Below are positions 1 to 12,000 of a stretch of 64,000 nucleotides of DNA, piece by piece (positions within the stretch are counted from its first letter, which is position 1; every line of letters begins with the position of its first letter). This DNA is from Microcebus murinus (lineage: Eukaryota > Chordata > Mammalia > Primates > Cheirogaleidae), in NCBI RefSeq assembly GCF_040939455.1, contig NC_134117.1:66424501-66488500 (forward strand), written 5' to 3'. A program made the translations under genes and the position numbers. The notes under the pieces are model-generated. The model was not told the origin of the DNA and searched no databases. It was given only the letters and a program-made list of their open reading frames with translations.

Positions 1-384
1 AGTTAAGGGTATATTCTTACATTGCCTTTCAAATGTTTATATATGTGCAGATACACACACTCATACGTAATTATTGTGTGTGTGTTTTTATTTAACCAAA
101 ATTAGATTAAAATATATGTATTTTTTATTGTATGTTGTTACCATCAGTATGTTATTATTTAGGAGGAGCAAACTCTACATTTCCATGTTTCAATGTCAAC
201 ATTCAATATTTTTTAATGTCAATAATGTCTATTCAAATTTCTCTAATCATCTTTAACAATTCATTTATTTGTCCATAAGCATTTAATATAGGACCAGTTA
301 TTGTATCGATATCTATTTCTATGCCCTTTTAAACTCATGGAAAAAAATTCACCATTGTTGTGATAATTCATGGAGCATATAATT
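1..384. other. AT-rich stretch, nothing identified
   Basis: This stretch has a short TG run near 75-88 and otherwise AT-rich DNA. I see no splice-flanked coding frame and no repeat I can name with confidence. Confidence 0.5.
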
Positions 385-925
385 TTCCCATTTAGAGTAT
401 AATGTTCAGTGTTTCTTAATATATTTTCAGAGTAATGTAACCTTCACAACAATCTGATTTAGGATATTTTTATCACTCTCAAATTGTCAGTCACTACCCA
501 TTTCCCACCTCGCCCTTCATGGCCCCAGGCTCCTTTCTATTTCTAGACATTTGCCTATTCTGGACATTTTATATAAATGAAATCATACAGTTATGGTCTT
601 TTATGGTTTGCTTTTTTCTCTTAGTATGTTGTTTTCAAGGGCTATCTTTTTTGTAATGTGTATTGGTACTTCATGTCTTTTTATTGCCAAATAATATTCT
701 ATTTTATGAACATACCACATTTTGTCTATTCATCATTAGCTCAAGGACATTTGGATTGTTTGGATACCTTTTAGGCATTATGGATAATGCTGCTATAAAT
801 GTTTGTGTTCAAGTTTTTGTGTGTTTTTGTGTTTTCATTTCTCTTGGGGGTATACCCAGGTGTGGAATTGCTGGTTGCATGGGAACACCACGCTATGCCT
901 TTTGAGGAACTGCCAAGCTGCACAA
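385..925 (-). mobile_element. L1M (L1ME/L1MD-type) 3' end, reverse orientation
   Basis: Read on the + strand, this is the complement of an old L1 3'-UTR and ORF2 tail. It has 'tgcctattctggacattt', then 'ataaatgaaatcata', then the 'ttgccaaataatattcta' block, then 'aatgctgctataaatgttt', in the order expected for a minus-strand L1M. It stops abruptly near 'gaggaactgccaa'. The copy is diverged and has no usable frame. The subfamily name is from memory; the L1 assignment is firm. Confidence 0.8.
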
Positions 926-985
926 TCTAAATGTGTGAAATATACGATATGTGAATTATATCTCAATAAGACCATCCTAAGAAGT
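926..985 (+). mobile_element. Short L1 3'-terminus remnant, opposite orientation
   Basis: 'gatatgtgaattatatctc' followed by 'aataag' matches the extreme 3' end of many old L1M elements on the + strand. It abuts the minus-strand L1M directly, so either two insertions meet here or one element was rearranged. Confidence 0.4.
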
Positions 986-1029
986 ATTAAATATTTTTCT
1001 TCAAGGCTTGTTTTTAAATAGTAAAGCCC

Positions 1030-1570
1030 TACTAGTAGGGTTCCCTACTGGGTTATTTACTAAATGTCCTGGATATTCAATGAGGAGTCCCCACTCTCCT
1101 TGGTTGGAACTAAAAAATCTCTCAACTCAGTGTGAGCTCTGATCATTGTTTAGCTTACAAATCTTCAGTCATTCTTTGCCTGGCCTTGGGCATGGGGAGA
1201 GTTGCCCTACATATGCACAGGCACAGACTCAAAGGGAAACCTATGAATATTTCTGTTGCTTTTTCTCTGTGTAGCTTCTTCCACTATAGTATCTACCCTG
1301 GAATTTCTAGCTGCCTCAGCTTCCACAAACTATGGTCTCTGTATTGTCAACTTAGTGGGACCACCGTTCTATGAGTGGACTGTCCTTCCTCCCCACTGGA
1401 GGGCCTTTCTCTAGAAAGTAACTCAGAAATCTGGGATGATTATGGAGCTCACCTCATTTGTTTCTCTTGTCCTCTGCTCCTGTAAAACAGTTCATTCATA
1501 TATTTTATTTAGTTTCTGCTTGTTTATGGAAGAGGAATGAATCTAGTATTTATTCAACCTTGCCCAAATA
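1030..1570 (-). mobile_element. Probable old L1M 5'-UTR, reverse orientation
   Basis: The run 'cttagtgggaccacc', 'ctggagggcctttctc', 'gggatgattatggagctcac', 'ttgtttatggaagagg' and the end 'ccttgcccaaat' resemble the complement of an old L1M 5' untranslated region. No frame is open. The assignment rests on pattern memory and could be wrong about the family. From 1571 to 1907 I recognise nothing. Confidence 0.35.
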
Positions 1571-1907
1571 CATTAATTTGCATTTTTAAACCCAACCTCC
1601 CCAAATGGATTTCACTGTGTAGTGATTGATTTCCACATGAACATGGGGCAAAGAAGTTTGATCAAACACTGTGAAAGAGCTTCTCTGACTTTTAAGTATC
1701 CCTTTGAGTTTCAGAGTTGTCTGCTTTTACTCAGACAATAAGCACACAGATCAAAAAATCTTTCTATGAGTTTATTGGGGAAAGGTAGAAATACATTCTG
1801 CTGAAATTACTAAAACTCTTCTACTAACAACCAAAAGTCAGAATTAGAGATTTGTAGTCCGTCACTACATTTTAGTGTGCATCCTTTGCCCATGATTACA
1901 TAACAAA

Positions 1908-2210
1908 GGATACAGGCATACTTTGGAGATATTGAGGATTTGGTTCCAAACCATCACATTAAAGCAGATAGCATTAAGCAATAAAGTGAGTCACACAATT
2001 TTTTTTTGTTTTGCAGTGCATGTAAACATTATGTTTACACTATACTGTAGTTTGTAAGTGTGCAATACCGTTGACTCTAAGAAAAAGTACATACCTAAAT
2101 TTAAAAATACTTTATTGCTAAAAGATGCTAACAATCATCTGAGATTTAGTGAATTGTCATATTTTTGCTCATGGAGGATCTTGCCTTGCAATTGATGGCT
2201 GCTGAATGAT
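1908..2210 (-). mobile_element. Tigger1 (TcMar) DNA transposon terminal fragment
   Basis: The left edge 'acaggcatactttggagat' is the Tigger1 terminal inverted repeat. It is followed by the 'aataaagtgagtcacac', 'atgtttacactatactgta' and 'aaatactttattgctaaaa' blocks in Tigger1 order. About 300 bp from one end survive. The transposase region is missing because the copy is cut at about 2210, where an L1 begins. Without transposase it is an immobile fossil. Confidence 0.8.
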
Positions 2211-5200
2211 CGTGGTGGTCTCTAGTTCCATCCAAGTTGTGACAAATGACATTATTTCATTCCTTTTTATGGCTTAGTAGTACCACATGGGATATATATA
2301 TCTCATATTTTTTATCCACTCATTAATTGAAGGACACTTAGGTTTATTCCACATATTTTAAATTGTGAACTGTGCTGTGATAAACATTCAAGTGCAGATG
2401 CATTTTGATAAAATGACTTCATTGCTTTTAGGCAGATACCCAGCAGTGGGATTGCTGGAATTAATAGTAGGTCTACATTTCTTTCTTTGAGGAATCTCCA
2501 TACTGTTTTCCATAGAGGTTGTACTAATTTGCAGTCCCACCAACAGTGTATAAGTGCTCCTTTCTCTGTGCATCCAAGCCAGTGTCTACTGTTTCTCGAG
2601 TTTTTAGTAATGGCCATTCGGATAGGGATAAGATGGTATCTCATTGGAGTTATAATTTGCATTTCCTTGATGATTAGTGATATTGAACGTTTTTTAATAT
2701 GTATTTTGGCCATTTATCTATCTTCTTTTGAAAAACTTCCCTTCATGTTTTTGCCCACTTTTTGAAGGGGTTGTTTGCTTTTTTCTTGCTGATTTACTTG
2801 AGTTCTTTGTAGATTCTGGCTATCAGTCTTTTGTCAAATGTACAGTTTGTGAATATTTTCTCCTGTTCTATAAGTTGTTTATTCACTTGCTTGATTATTT
2901 CCTTAGCTGTGCAGAAGCTTTTTGATTTAAATCTCATTGATTTATATTTGTTGTTGCTATACTTGCCTTTGGGGTCTTAGTTGTAAATTCTTTGCCTGAG
3001 CTGAAGTATAGAAGAGTTTTTCCTATATTTTCTTCTAGAATATTTAGGGTTTCATGCCTTAAATTTAAATCTTTAATCCATCTTAAATTAATTTTGGTAT
3101 ATGGTGAGAAATAGGGGTCCTGTTTCATTCTTTTGCATGTGGCTGTCCAACTTATCCAGCACCATTTGTTAAATAGGGCATCCTTTCCCCAGTAAGTTGT
3201 CTGCTTTGTCAAAGATCATTGGCTGAAGACAGATGGTTTCTGGTTTCTTTATTCAGTTTCATTGGTCTATGTTTCTAGTTTTTTTACTTGTACCATGCTG
3301 TTTCCTTACCATAGCCTTGTAGTATAATTTATAATCAGGTAATGTGATGCCTCCAGATTTTTTTTTTTTTTTTTTTTAGTTAAGCTTTCTTTGGCTATTT
3401 GGGCTCTTTTTTTTCCAGCTGAAGCTTAGGTTTATTTTTTCTAGATCTTTGAAATATGACACTGGTATTCTAATGGGATTTTATTGAATTGGTAAATCAT
3501 CTGGGATAATACAGACATTTTAACAATGTTGAATGATTCTACTAATCCCTGAGTAGGGGACATTTTCCCATTTCTTTGTGTTATCTGTTATTTTTTTCAG
3601 CAGTGTTTTGTAGTTTCTCCTTGTAGGAATTTTTCTAATTTTTTGTTAAGTATATTCCTAGGTATTTTTTTTTCTTTGTAGCTATAGTGAATGATATTGG
3701 GTGTTATTAGTATATAGAAATGCTACTGATTTGTGTACAATGATTTTGTAACCATTATGTAACCATTTTGTAACCAATACTTTGCTGAATTTATTTATCA
3801 ATTCCAGGAGTCTTTTGGCAGGGTCTTTAGAGTTTTCTAGATACAAGATCAGATCATCAGCAAATAGGGATAGTTTGATCTCCTCTTTCCTGATTTGGAT
3901 GCCCTTTATTTATTTCTCTTGCCTCATTGCTTTGGCTAGGACTTCCAATACTATATTGAATAGAAGTAGTGACAGTGGGCACTCTTGTCATGTTCCAGTT
4001 TTTAGGGGTAATGTTTTCAACTTTTCCCCTTTCAGTATGATGTTGGATATGGGTTTGTCATGTAAGACTTTTATAATTTTGAGGTATGTATTTATGTATG
4101 AAATTAGGTATGCTCCTTCTATGCCTAGTTTTTTTTCTATGCCTAGGTATTTTTTATCATGAAAGGGTGCTGGATATTATCAACTGCTTTTTCCAGATAT
4201 ATTGAGATGATCATGTAGTGTTTGTTTTTCTTTTTGCTTATGTTGTGAATCACGTTTATTAATTTGTGTATATTAAGCCATCCTTGCATCCCTGGGATAA
4301 AACCCACTTAATCATGGAGGATTATCTTTTTGATGTGCTGTTAAATTCAGATTGCTAGTATTTTGTTGAGGATTTTTGTATCTATGTTAATAAAGGATAT
4401 TTGTCTATAGCTTTCTCTTTTTGTTATGTCCTTTGCTAGCTTTGGTATCAGGATCATACTGACTTCATAGAATGAGTTACAAAATATTCTTTCCTTCTCA
4501 ATGTTATGGAAGTTTCTGTAGGATAGGTACCAATTCTTCTTTGTAGGTCTGGTAGTATATGGCTGTGAATCTATCCGGTCCAAGTTTTGTTTTGTTGTTG
4601 TTGTTATTTCCTACTTCAAGTCCACTGCTCATTATTGGTCTGTTCAGGATTTCTATTTTTTCATGATTCTGAGTTGGGAGGCTATTCATTTCCTAGAATT
4701 TATCCATTCCTTTAGGTTTTCTAATTTGTGTGCATAGTGGTTTTCATAGTATTCACAAATCATATTTTGTATTTCTGTGCTATTAGTTGTAATGTCTACT
4801 TTTTCATTTCTGATAGAGGCAATTTGAACTTCTCTTTTGTTTCTGATTATTATGACTAGTGTGCTATCAATTTTATTTATCTTTTCAAAGAACAAACTTT
4901 TGTTTAATTTATCCTTAGTATTATTATCATCATTTTTATCAGTTTTCATTTCATTTAATTTTATCCTGAGCTTTGTTATTTCTTTTATCTTGTTAGTTTT
5001 GGGTTTGGTTTGGTTTTATTTTTGTAGTTCCTTGAGATGTGACATTAGGCTGTTCATTTGTGATTTTTCTGCATTTTTGATGTAGCTATTTAAGGCTATG
5101 AGTTTCCCCCTTAGGCCTGCTTTTTCTGCATCACATAGATTTTTGAAAGATTATTTCCCCTTTGTCATTCAGCTTGAGGAAACTTTTGATTTTCATCTTA

Positions 5201-6016
5201 ATTTCATCACTGACCCAAGGAACATTCAGCAACAGGTTGTGTAATTTCCATAACTTTATGTAGATTTGAGTGCTTCTCTTGGATTGATGTCTAGTTTTAT
5301 CCCACTGTGGTCTGAAACTATACTTGATATAATTTCAGGGTTTTTTTTTTAATTTGCTGAAACTTGTTTAGTGGCCTAAATATGATCAGACTTGGAGACT
5401 GTCCCAGCGCTAATGAAAAGAATGTCTATTGGGGTAGAATGTTTTGTAAATGTCTGGTAGGTCCATTTGTTCTAGAGTCTGGTTTAAGTTCATTCTTTCT
5501 TTACTGATTTTCTTCTTCAATGATATGTCCAGCTCTGTCAGTGGAGTATTGAAGTTCCTAACTATGAAAATGCTACTGTTTATTTCTTTGCTTAGATGTA
5601 GAAGAATTTTCTTATGAAACTAGGAGCTCCTGTATTAGGTGCATATATATTTAGGACTTTTACATCTTCTTATTGAATTTCACCCTTTACCATTATATAA
5701 TGACCATCTTTGTCTTTTTTTAACCATTGCTGATTTAAAGTCTATTTTACCTGACATGAGAATGGCTGCACCTGTTCACTTTTGGTTTCCATTTTCATGA
5801 ATTTTTTTCCATGTCTTTACCTTGAGTCTCTGTGAGTTCTTGTGAGTTAGATGTGTTTTTTGGAGACAATGTATCCTTAGAGTGTGTTTTTAATCAATTA
5901 AGCTACTCTATGTCTTTTAAGAGGGCATTAAGACAGTTCACATTTAGTAATAGTATTGATATGTGGGGTATTGTTACGCTCATCAGGTTGGATGACTTTA
6001 AATTTAGCAATGGATT
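2211..6016 (-). mobile_element. Long 3'- and 5'-truncated old primate L1 (L1MA/L1PB-like), reverse orientation
   Basis: About 3.8 kb of L1 read in complement runs from the 3' region ('cctttttatggcttagtag', 'gtgggattgctgg') through ORF2. Landmarks are 'agctgtgcagaagcttttt', 'tatccagcaccatttgtta', the catalytic-region complement around 3930-4060, and the ORF2 linker around 5800-6000. Many stops and indels break ORF2, and the open frames seen here on either strand (for example 3782-4162 +) are relics or shadows. The 3' terminus and A-tail are missing at the Tigger1 junction. A T-rich tract lies at 3359-3379. Confidence 0.85.
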
Positions 6017-6299
6017 CTTATGTATGATACCAAAAGCACAAGCAACAAAAGAAAAAAAAAGTGGATAAATTAGACTTTATCAAAATTAAAACTTTCATTC
6101 ATCAAAAGACATTATCAAGAAAATAAAAAAAAAAACCTAGAGAAGGAGAGAAAATATTCACAAATTATATATCTGAGAAGAGTTTAGGGTTTAGAATATG
6201 TTAAAATTATTACAATTAAAAAATATAAACAACTAATTTTTTTAAAAAATGGGAAAATACTGGAATAGGCATTTCTCCACAGAAGAATAATAGGCAGTG

Positions 6300-6790
6300 G
6301 AATGGTCTTAGTAAAATAGTGAAATAGGAAGCCCTCTATCCAATGCTGTCCAAAAATTTGGAAAAAGACATGAATCTACATATCCAAAAAATTCAATGAA
6401 TTGCAAATAAGATGAACCCTAAGATATTAAACAATTATTGTCAACTTTTCAAAGCCAATGACAAAGACAAATGTGTAGAAGTGGCAAGAGAGAAGCAATT
6501 TGTCACAAATTGGAACAATGAGATTAACAGCTAATTTCTCTTTAGTAACCATAAGGCCAAGAGGCAGTAGGATGATATATAGAAAAGTACTAAAAGAAAA
6601 AAAAAACTATCAAATAAGAAGCCCATATCCACCAAATCTATCCTTAAAAATTTTTAAAGGAATTAAGATATCCCTTGATTAAAATAAGAAAAAGAATTAA
6701 GGCATTTATTACTAGTAGACAGGTGAAAAAACAAATGCTAAAAAAGAGTCCATTAGGTTGAAATGAAAGGACATTTAAGAAAAACTCAAA
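6300..6790 (+). mobile_element. HAL1-like / L1M ORF1 3'-region fragment inside ORF2-derived DNA
   Basis: The series 'caagagagaagcaatttgtc', 'gagattaacagctaatttct', 'ccaagaggcagtaggatg', 'tatccaccaaatctatcct' and 'gaaatgaaaggacattta' follows the 3' part of old L1/HAL1 ORF1. It interrupts ORF2-derived sequence, so it is either a separate HAL1-type insertion or a rearrangement. The frame is broken; a 60-codon open piece at 6500-6682 is a relic. Confidence 0.55.
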
Positions 6791-7420
6791 TGCCTTGCAC
6801 TAACTTGAATAGATGTTTAATAACATTAGTCATTAAGGAAAAGCAAATCGAAATCATAAGCTACAATCACACTCACTAAGATGGCTTTATATATAGATGT
6901 ATATTTTTTATATTTATTTATATAAGTAGTGTATAAATTTATATAAATAATATATAAAATATTTATATTTTATATTTATTTTTAAATGGATAATAACAAG
7001 CATTGAAAAGAATGTGGAGAAATTGAAACTTTTATACATTGATGCTGGGGATGTTAAATAGTGTATCCAGTATGAATAAGTGAGTTTAATTATTCCTTAA
7101 AAGTTAAATATAGAGTTATAAAATGATCCATCAATTCCAATCCTAAGAATATACTCAAAAGAATTGAACATAGATATTTAAACAAAAACTTATATGTCAA
7201 TAGTAGCACTATCCACAATAGCCAAAAAGTGGAAACAACCCAAATGTCCATCTACTGATAAATTGAGTTTTTAAAAGGTGGTATACATGTACAATGCCAT
7301 ATTGTTCAGCCAAGAATGAAGTACTGATGCATGCTAAAATGTGAATGAACCTAGAATTTTGTTAGGTGAAAGCCAGTCAGAAAATGCCACATATTTTGAT
7401 TCCATTTATATGTGTTTTTT

Positions 7421-7787
7421 TGTTAGTTTAGTTAGGCTGCTACAACAAATTACCATAGTCTGGTAGCTTAAACAAGTTCTGGAGGATAGAAAGTCCAAGA
7501 TCAAAGTGCCAACAGATTCAGTGCTTGGTGAAGGACCAATTCTTGGTTTGCAGATGGCTGTCTTCTGTTGTATGCTCACATGGTGGAGACTAGAAAGCAC
7601 AAGCTCTCTTGTCTCCTCTTAAAGGGCACTAATCCCATTCATGAGGGATCCACCCTCATGACTTCCCCAAAGCCCCACCTTTTAACGTATACTTCCCAGA
7701 GGCCCCACCTTTTAATATGATCACATTGGGTGCTGGGCTTTTGACATATGCAATTTAGGGGGAACATAAACTTTCAATCCATAACAT
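7421..7787 (-). mobile_element. MLT1/MST-type MaLR solo LTR, reverse orientation
   Basis: The start 'ggctgctacaacaaattacc', then 'tctggaggatagaaagtcca', 'cactaatcccattcatgag' and 'ccccaccttttaatatgatc', ending 'caatccataaca', is the complement of an MLT1-family (ERVL-MaLR) LTR. No internal region follows, so it is a solo LTR. L1 3'-UTR sequence resumes immediately after it, which shows that it inserted into the L1. Confidence 0.8.
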
Positions 7788-8036
7788 TAAATATCCCAAA
7801 TAGGATAATCCATAGAAAAAGAAATAGATTAGTGTTTGCTGGAGCCTTGGAGGAGAGGGGGATGTGGAAAGACTACTCAATGGATATGGGATTTCCTTTG
7901 AAATTATAAAAATATTTTGGAACTATATAGAGGTGGTTATTGTACAACATTGTGAGTGTGCTAAATGCTACTGAACTGTTCACTTTAAAATGGTGAAATT
8001 TATGTTGTATGAATTTTACTTCAACTGGAAAAAAAA

Positions 8037-8635
8037 CAGCATTACACTTCCCCCAAATCATAAGCTTTAACTCTTAATATTGAATTAGTTTATTTCTGCA
8101 TATGTTTGGGCTGAAACATTTTGAAAAGCACAAAATACTCTGCACATATCATATAATCACATATATATTAATATATAGAGAGCCAGTGGGCTTATAGTAT
8201 TTCTTTCATCCTATTCACAAATTACTGGTATAGCAGGAGACATTGATTACTCATTTTTTCCCAGAGGGAAAAAAGGCTCAAATATTTCCAAATATTGTCT
8301 TTTTTATGGTCGTCAATGTCTACAAGATACAGTGTACGTTTCTTACTATTTTCTTTAATGCCCAGTGTATACCATCCCTGGCTGTCATCTGTCATTCACC
8401 AGTAATGGTTCTGCTTCAGTCACATGACTCCACAGTAGTTACCTAAATGTAATGGATTGTGGGCATGCTCATGACTCTACCTTGAATGTTTGTAACCCCT
8501 AGGTCAGCATGGGAACAGTTACACAGCTGTCTAGGTTTGATTCAAGCCTTGGCTCCTTTGGGAAGACTATTCTATTCACACACCAACAGAGGGCATAAAC
8601 ACTTCTGTGTTCCCAGATCCTAACTATCCAAAGGA
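8037..8635. other. Unassigned sequence
   Basis: I recognise no gene or repeat here. A short AT run lies at 8160-8177. A 67-codon frame at 8243-8446 lacks any recognisable protein character. Confidence 0.5.
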
Positions 8636-8780
8636 TGGTTCCTGGACTGGCAGCAGCAGCATGTAAGAGCTTGTTACAAATGCAGACTCTCAGAACCCAT
8701 TCCGGACCTACTGAATCAGACTTTGTATTTTATCAAGAATTTTAGATGATTATTATGCACATTAAAATTTGGGAAGCACA
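8636..8780 (-). mobile_element. MER5A (hAT-Charlie) MITE
   Basis: 'ttcctggactggcagcagca', 'gcttgttacaaatgcagac', 'acctactgaatcagac' and 'tatgcacattaaaatttggg' give the complement of MER5A in order over about 145 bp. This is a non-autonomous DNA-transposon relic, ancient in placental mammals. Confidence 0.75.
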
Positions 8781-8799
8781 CAATGCAGACTTCTATTTT

Positions 8800-8955
8800 T
8801 ATACTTACAGCATTATATCTTTCTCTTTACTTCTCTGAATGGACCCTATACCACTAAGCTTCTCCAGGGCAGGAAATTTGTTTCATATATCATTGTATTC
8901 TCACATACACAGCCTGGGCTCCCATTCTTCCTCAGAAAATATTTTCATAATGAGT
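8800..8955 (+). mobile_element. Probable L2 3' end
   Basis: 'cttctccagggcaggaaatt' with 'cattgtattctcacatac' and 'cagaaaatattttcataatg' is a degraded match to the L2 3' end. Divergence is high. Confidence 0.4.
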
Positions 8956-9984
8956 AGAGAAATGCAGTGATTTCTACAATTTTGAAAGCATGCCTTCTTT
9001 CTCCAATTCATTAATAAACCACCTTTGAGGCTTTGATGGAGAAAATGCTAGAGTACAAGCTCAGCTATCTGTAGATTTTCCACATCAGGATTTAAATAGC
9101 ATCATGACACTAATAAAGCTAACCGAGTAATGAGAAGCAAATGGCAACAGAAGCCAGGCTTCTCCTGCTACCCCAGAGCAGAGGATAATTTGACAGTTCA
9201 ATACCCCCTATTTGCCAAAATACTTCCATGGCCCATTTCTCATTATGAAAAGTGGCCCTATGGGGGAAGGTTGTCACTTTCTCTGGGTGACAAGGATCCA
9301 TGTGGGAAAGTACAGCTCAGCATGTTTGCTTCTGGGCTTGGCAGGCAATGAGTGACAGGAGGTGTTGGAGGATTCCCTATTCAAAGACTCTCTCCAACTC
9401 CACATACTGTGCTCAAGACTGAATAAAGACATAGCACTGGAAATGTTCTTCTGCTACTCTGGGCTCAGTTTCTTCTTCCCATCTCTCCTCCCTTTTCTAC
9501 TTTTTTCAAATATCTATCATGACTATTCAACTATTAAAAAGATAGTTGAAGCACAATTCATGCCCTCAAAAAGCACCATGTGTAGTGATAAAGAGGCAAA
9601 TAATTTAAACATATTTAGCTAAGTACTTTAGTGAAGGCATATTCAAGGGGGCAGAGGGGAGCATGCAGTTAACTAATGCTAGAAAGAAAGATGAAGGAGG
9701 ATGGAACAGGGAAAATAGGGAAGTGAGGGAGGTGGTAGGCAAATTCAGGGTTAAGGAGAGCCTTATATAATTTACAAAGCTGTCCAAACTCTGTTCTCTG
9801 TGTGATATGTCTCATTAATATTTTTGTGATGTAAACCACAGCAAGAAATAGGTTTACATCATGACCTTGTAGACACAGAGTTGAAACAAAAGTTTCATGA
9901 AATATTATTTGACCTCAGTAAGTACAATACAACTCTAATAATTTCCATTATATTCTATTTTATGTTTTATATAATGTACTTGTT
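8956..9984. other. Mostly unassigned; possible L2 remnant at 9500-9790
   Basis: Around 9545-9790, 'attcatgccctcaaaaagca' followed by the purine-rich 'gaaggaggatggaacagg' run faintly resembles L2 on the minus strand. The rest (8956-9500 and 9791-9984) shows nothing I can name and no coding frame. Confidence 0.35.
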
Positions 9985-10320
9985 ATAATTTTCTCTGTGT
10001 CCATATTCAAGAGAATCTATGCTGTGATTGTGGGTACCCCTGTCTTGCTCCAGATCTCAAAGAAAAGCTGTGAAGTGTGCACTATGATTTTTGTAGATTA
10101 CCATCTCAGATTAAGGAAGTTCTCTTCTGTTCACATTTTAGTATGAGTTTTAATGTGAATGAACGCTAAATTTCATCAAACATTATTGAGGTGATAATGG
10201 GTTTTTTCTTTATCAATTTATTAATGTGTACATTACATTGTTTGATTTTTCTAACATTTAAAAACTTGTGTTCATAGGATATACCTATTTTGGGAATGAT
10301 TTCTTTTTACTTATTTATGA
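9985..10320 (-). mobile_element. L1M ORF2 fragment, reverse orientation
   Basis: 'ggtacccctgtcttgctcc', 'atcaaacattattgaggtga' and 'aatttattaatgtgtacatt' are the complement of the L1 ORF2 segment just after the catalytic motif. The fragment is short and diverged. The stretch to 10460 may be more L1 3'-UTR but is unclear. Confidence 0.65.
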
Positions 10321-10659
10321 ATTTGATTCGCCACTATTGCTAAAATCTTTTTAAAATTTATGTACATGAAAATTTACTCTGTATACACTTCTGTGAGTTT
10401 TGACAAATATAGAGAGTTGACTCAACTCATCAAGTCTTTTGTAAATAAAAAAGTATAGAGTTAAGTAACCAATATCACAAGTTGACAATTAAAAGGCAGA
10501 GGAATAATCTTAGCAAAATGATGAAATTGGATGCTCCTTACTCTCTCTCTACCCACAAACACAACAAATAAGCATCTACTCATAGATAAATCAATGTCCT
10601 CTGAGAAAAAGTCAGAGGCCAACTGGGAGACTCCTACCCACCAGACAGCTAAGAAAACA

Positions 10660-12000
10660 TTCACATTGAATGGGTAGGAAAAGCAAAGATTCACTTGGGC
10701 ACAGACTCCCACCCCAGGTATTGTACCATAAAGTAGGGAAAGGAATCCCTAACACCAAGCTTCTCCCTGTGGAGATCAGGGTTAGGACCTTACACATAGT
10801 TTCCTAACTCTCAGGTTCCCCATGGTCTGGCTTTTAATTCACCAACTCTTGTGGGTGAAGGAAATTAGACATATGCAAGTCTCTCTAGACCACAGGAGAA
10901 AAGTATAAGTTTTATGTGAGCTTGTAAGCACATCCAGAAGCTTCATTCTCTGGGAGCAGTGCAGAGGGAGGGCTTAACAAATGTACCACCATGTCTCCCT
11001 GGAAGGGGTTTATGGCACACTCTTCCTGTGGACACTCTGCAGTCTGGCTTCCAATTTGCATTAGGAAGTTAAAGTGGCTGAAAACCATTAGCCTGCTGGC
11101 AGCCTAAGAAGCACATTGGCACTTCTTGAGCCTACTCCCCTAGCTAGCCCCAGTGGTAACTCCAGGTCTATTAATTTCTCCAGGAAGCAGTTTATCTACA
11201 GATTAAACACTGACACTTTTAACTGCTTCCACAGAGGAACTGTGTCCTAAACCTCCTAGCCAGGAAACAGTGGGGACTAAGTATATGTAAGTCTCTCTAC
11301 ACAACAAAAAAAGTGGCCATTTTGTATGGGTGCATAACCACATCCAGGGGCCTCATTTACCCAGAGCAGTGTACAAAGAGGCTTTAAAAACTCAGATTCC
11401 CATTTGTTCCCACAAGAGGTTTATGGCATACATCAAATGCCCCATTTTTTTATAGCTACTTTTGCAAGGACTCCATCCTAAACTTTTTATCTCTGGAAGC
11501 AAAATGGACTAGGCACATGCAAATCTACTGAGACCACAAAATAAAGGAGGTGGTTTTAAATGGATGTGCAAACGCTTTCAGGGACAACACCCCTTTGGAG
11601 CAGTGCAGGAAAGGAATAGAACAATGCGGCTCTCATTTTCTCTCTGGAGAGGGCATATGGCACACACTTTCAATGGCTGCTTGACAGCTTGGCTTCTAAG
11701 GAAGTTGCATCAGGGAGCTAATGGGGCAAACAAACAATATCCCTTAGGCACCAAGAGCCAGATCTCAGGGTTTCACAAGCCTTCCCTGTATCTTGCTTCA
11801 GTGAAAAAATCCAGGCCTGCACATTCTTCCTGAAGGAAGTTTGGCCACACAATGAGTGCCACCCATTCCATAGCTCCCACCCAAGGAACTGTCTCCTTAA
11901 CAACCTACCCCTGGGGGTCAACTGGGCTTTTAATTTCTGAGTGGCTCTAGACCACACACACAAATAGATGGATATACAAGGAGCCTACAGATGACAGCTA
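10660..12000 (+). repeat. Tandem monomers in the L1MA 5'-UTR
   Basis: Three landmarks recur: 'tgcaagtctctctagaccac' (10874, with diverged copies at 11286, 11518 and 11936), 'tatggcacac' (11011, 11422, 11656) and an 'aactgtgtcctaaacc'-like block (about 11238, 11472, 11886). Spacings of the first landmark are 412, 232 and 418 bp, so the middle unit lacks about 180 bp. Promoter monomers in L1 5'-UTRs are known in rodents; here they are decayed. Confidence 0.7.

Larger units (their letters stand above)
6017..8036 (+). mobile_element. L1M (L1MB/MC-type) 3' part with two internal insertions
   Basis: Plus-strand old L1 starts in the ORF2 C-terminal region ('gcacaagcaacaaaagaaa', 'gataaattagactttat') and runs through 'atagccaaaaagtggaaac' and 'ccaaatgtccatctactga'. 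It ends in a 3'-UTR with 'gaactatatagaggtgg' and 'tgttcactttaaaatgg', plus an A-rich tail at about 8025-8036. The element is split by an ORF1-like segment (6300-6790) and by an MLT1 LTR (7421-7787). An AT-rich expansion sits at 6885-6990. It faces the preceding L1 head-on. Confidence 0.85.

Noticed and set aside
10660..12000. Regular repeats that might be an array such as CRISPR or a satellite
   Set aside because: Units are hundreds of bases long, diverged, and continuous with L1 ORF1/ORF2, so they are L1 5'-UTR monomers.
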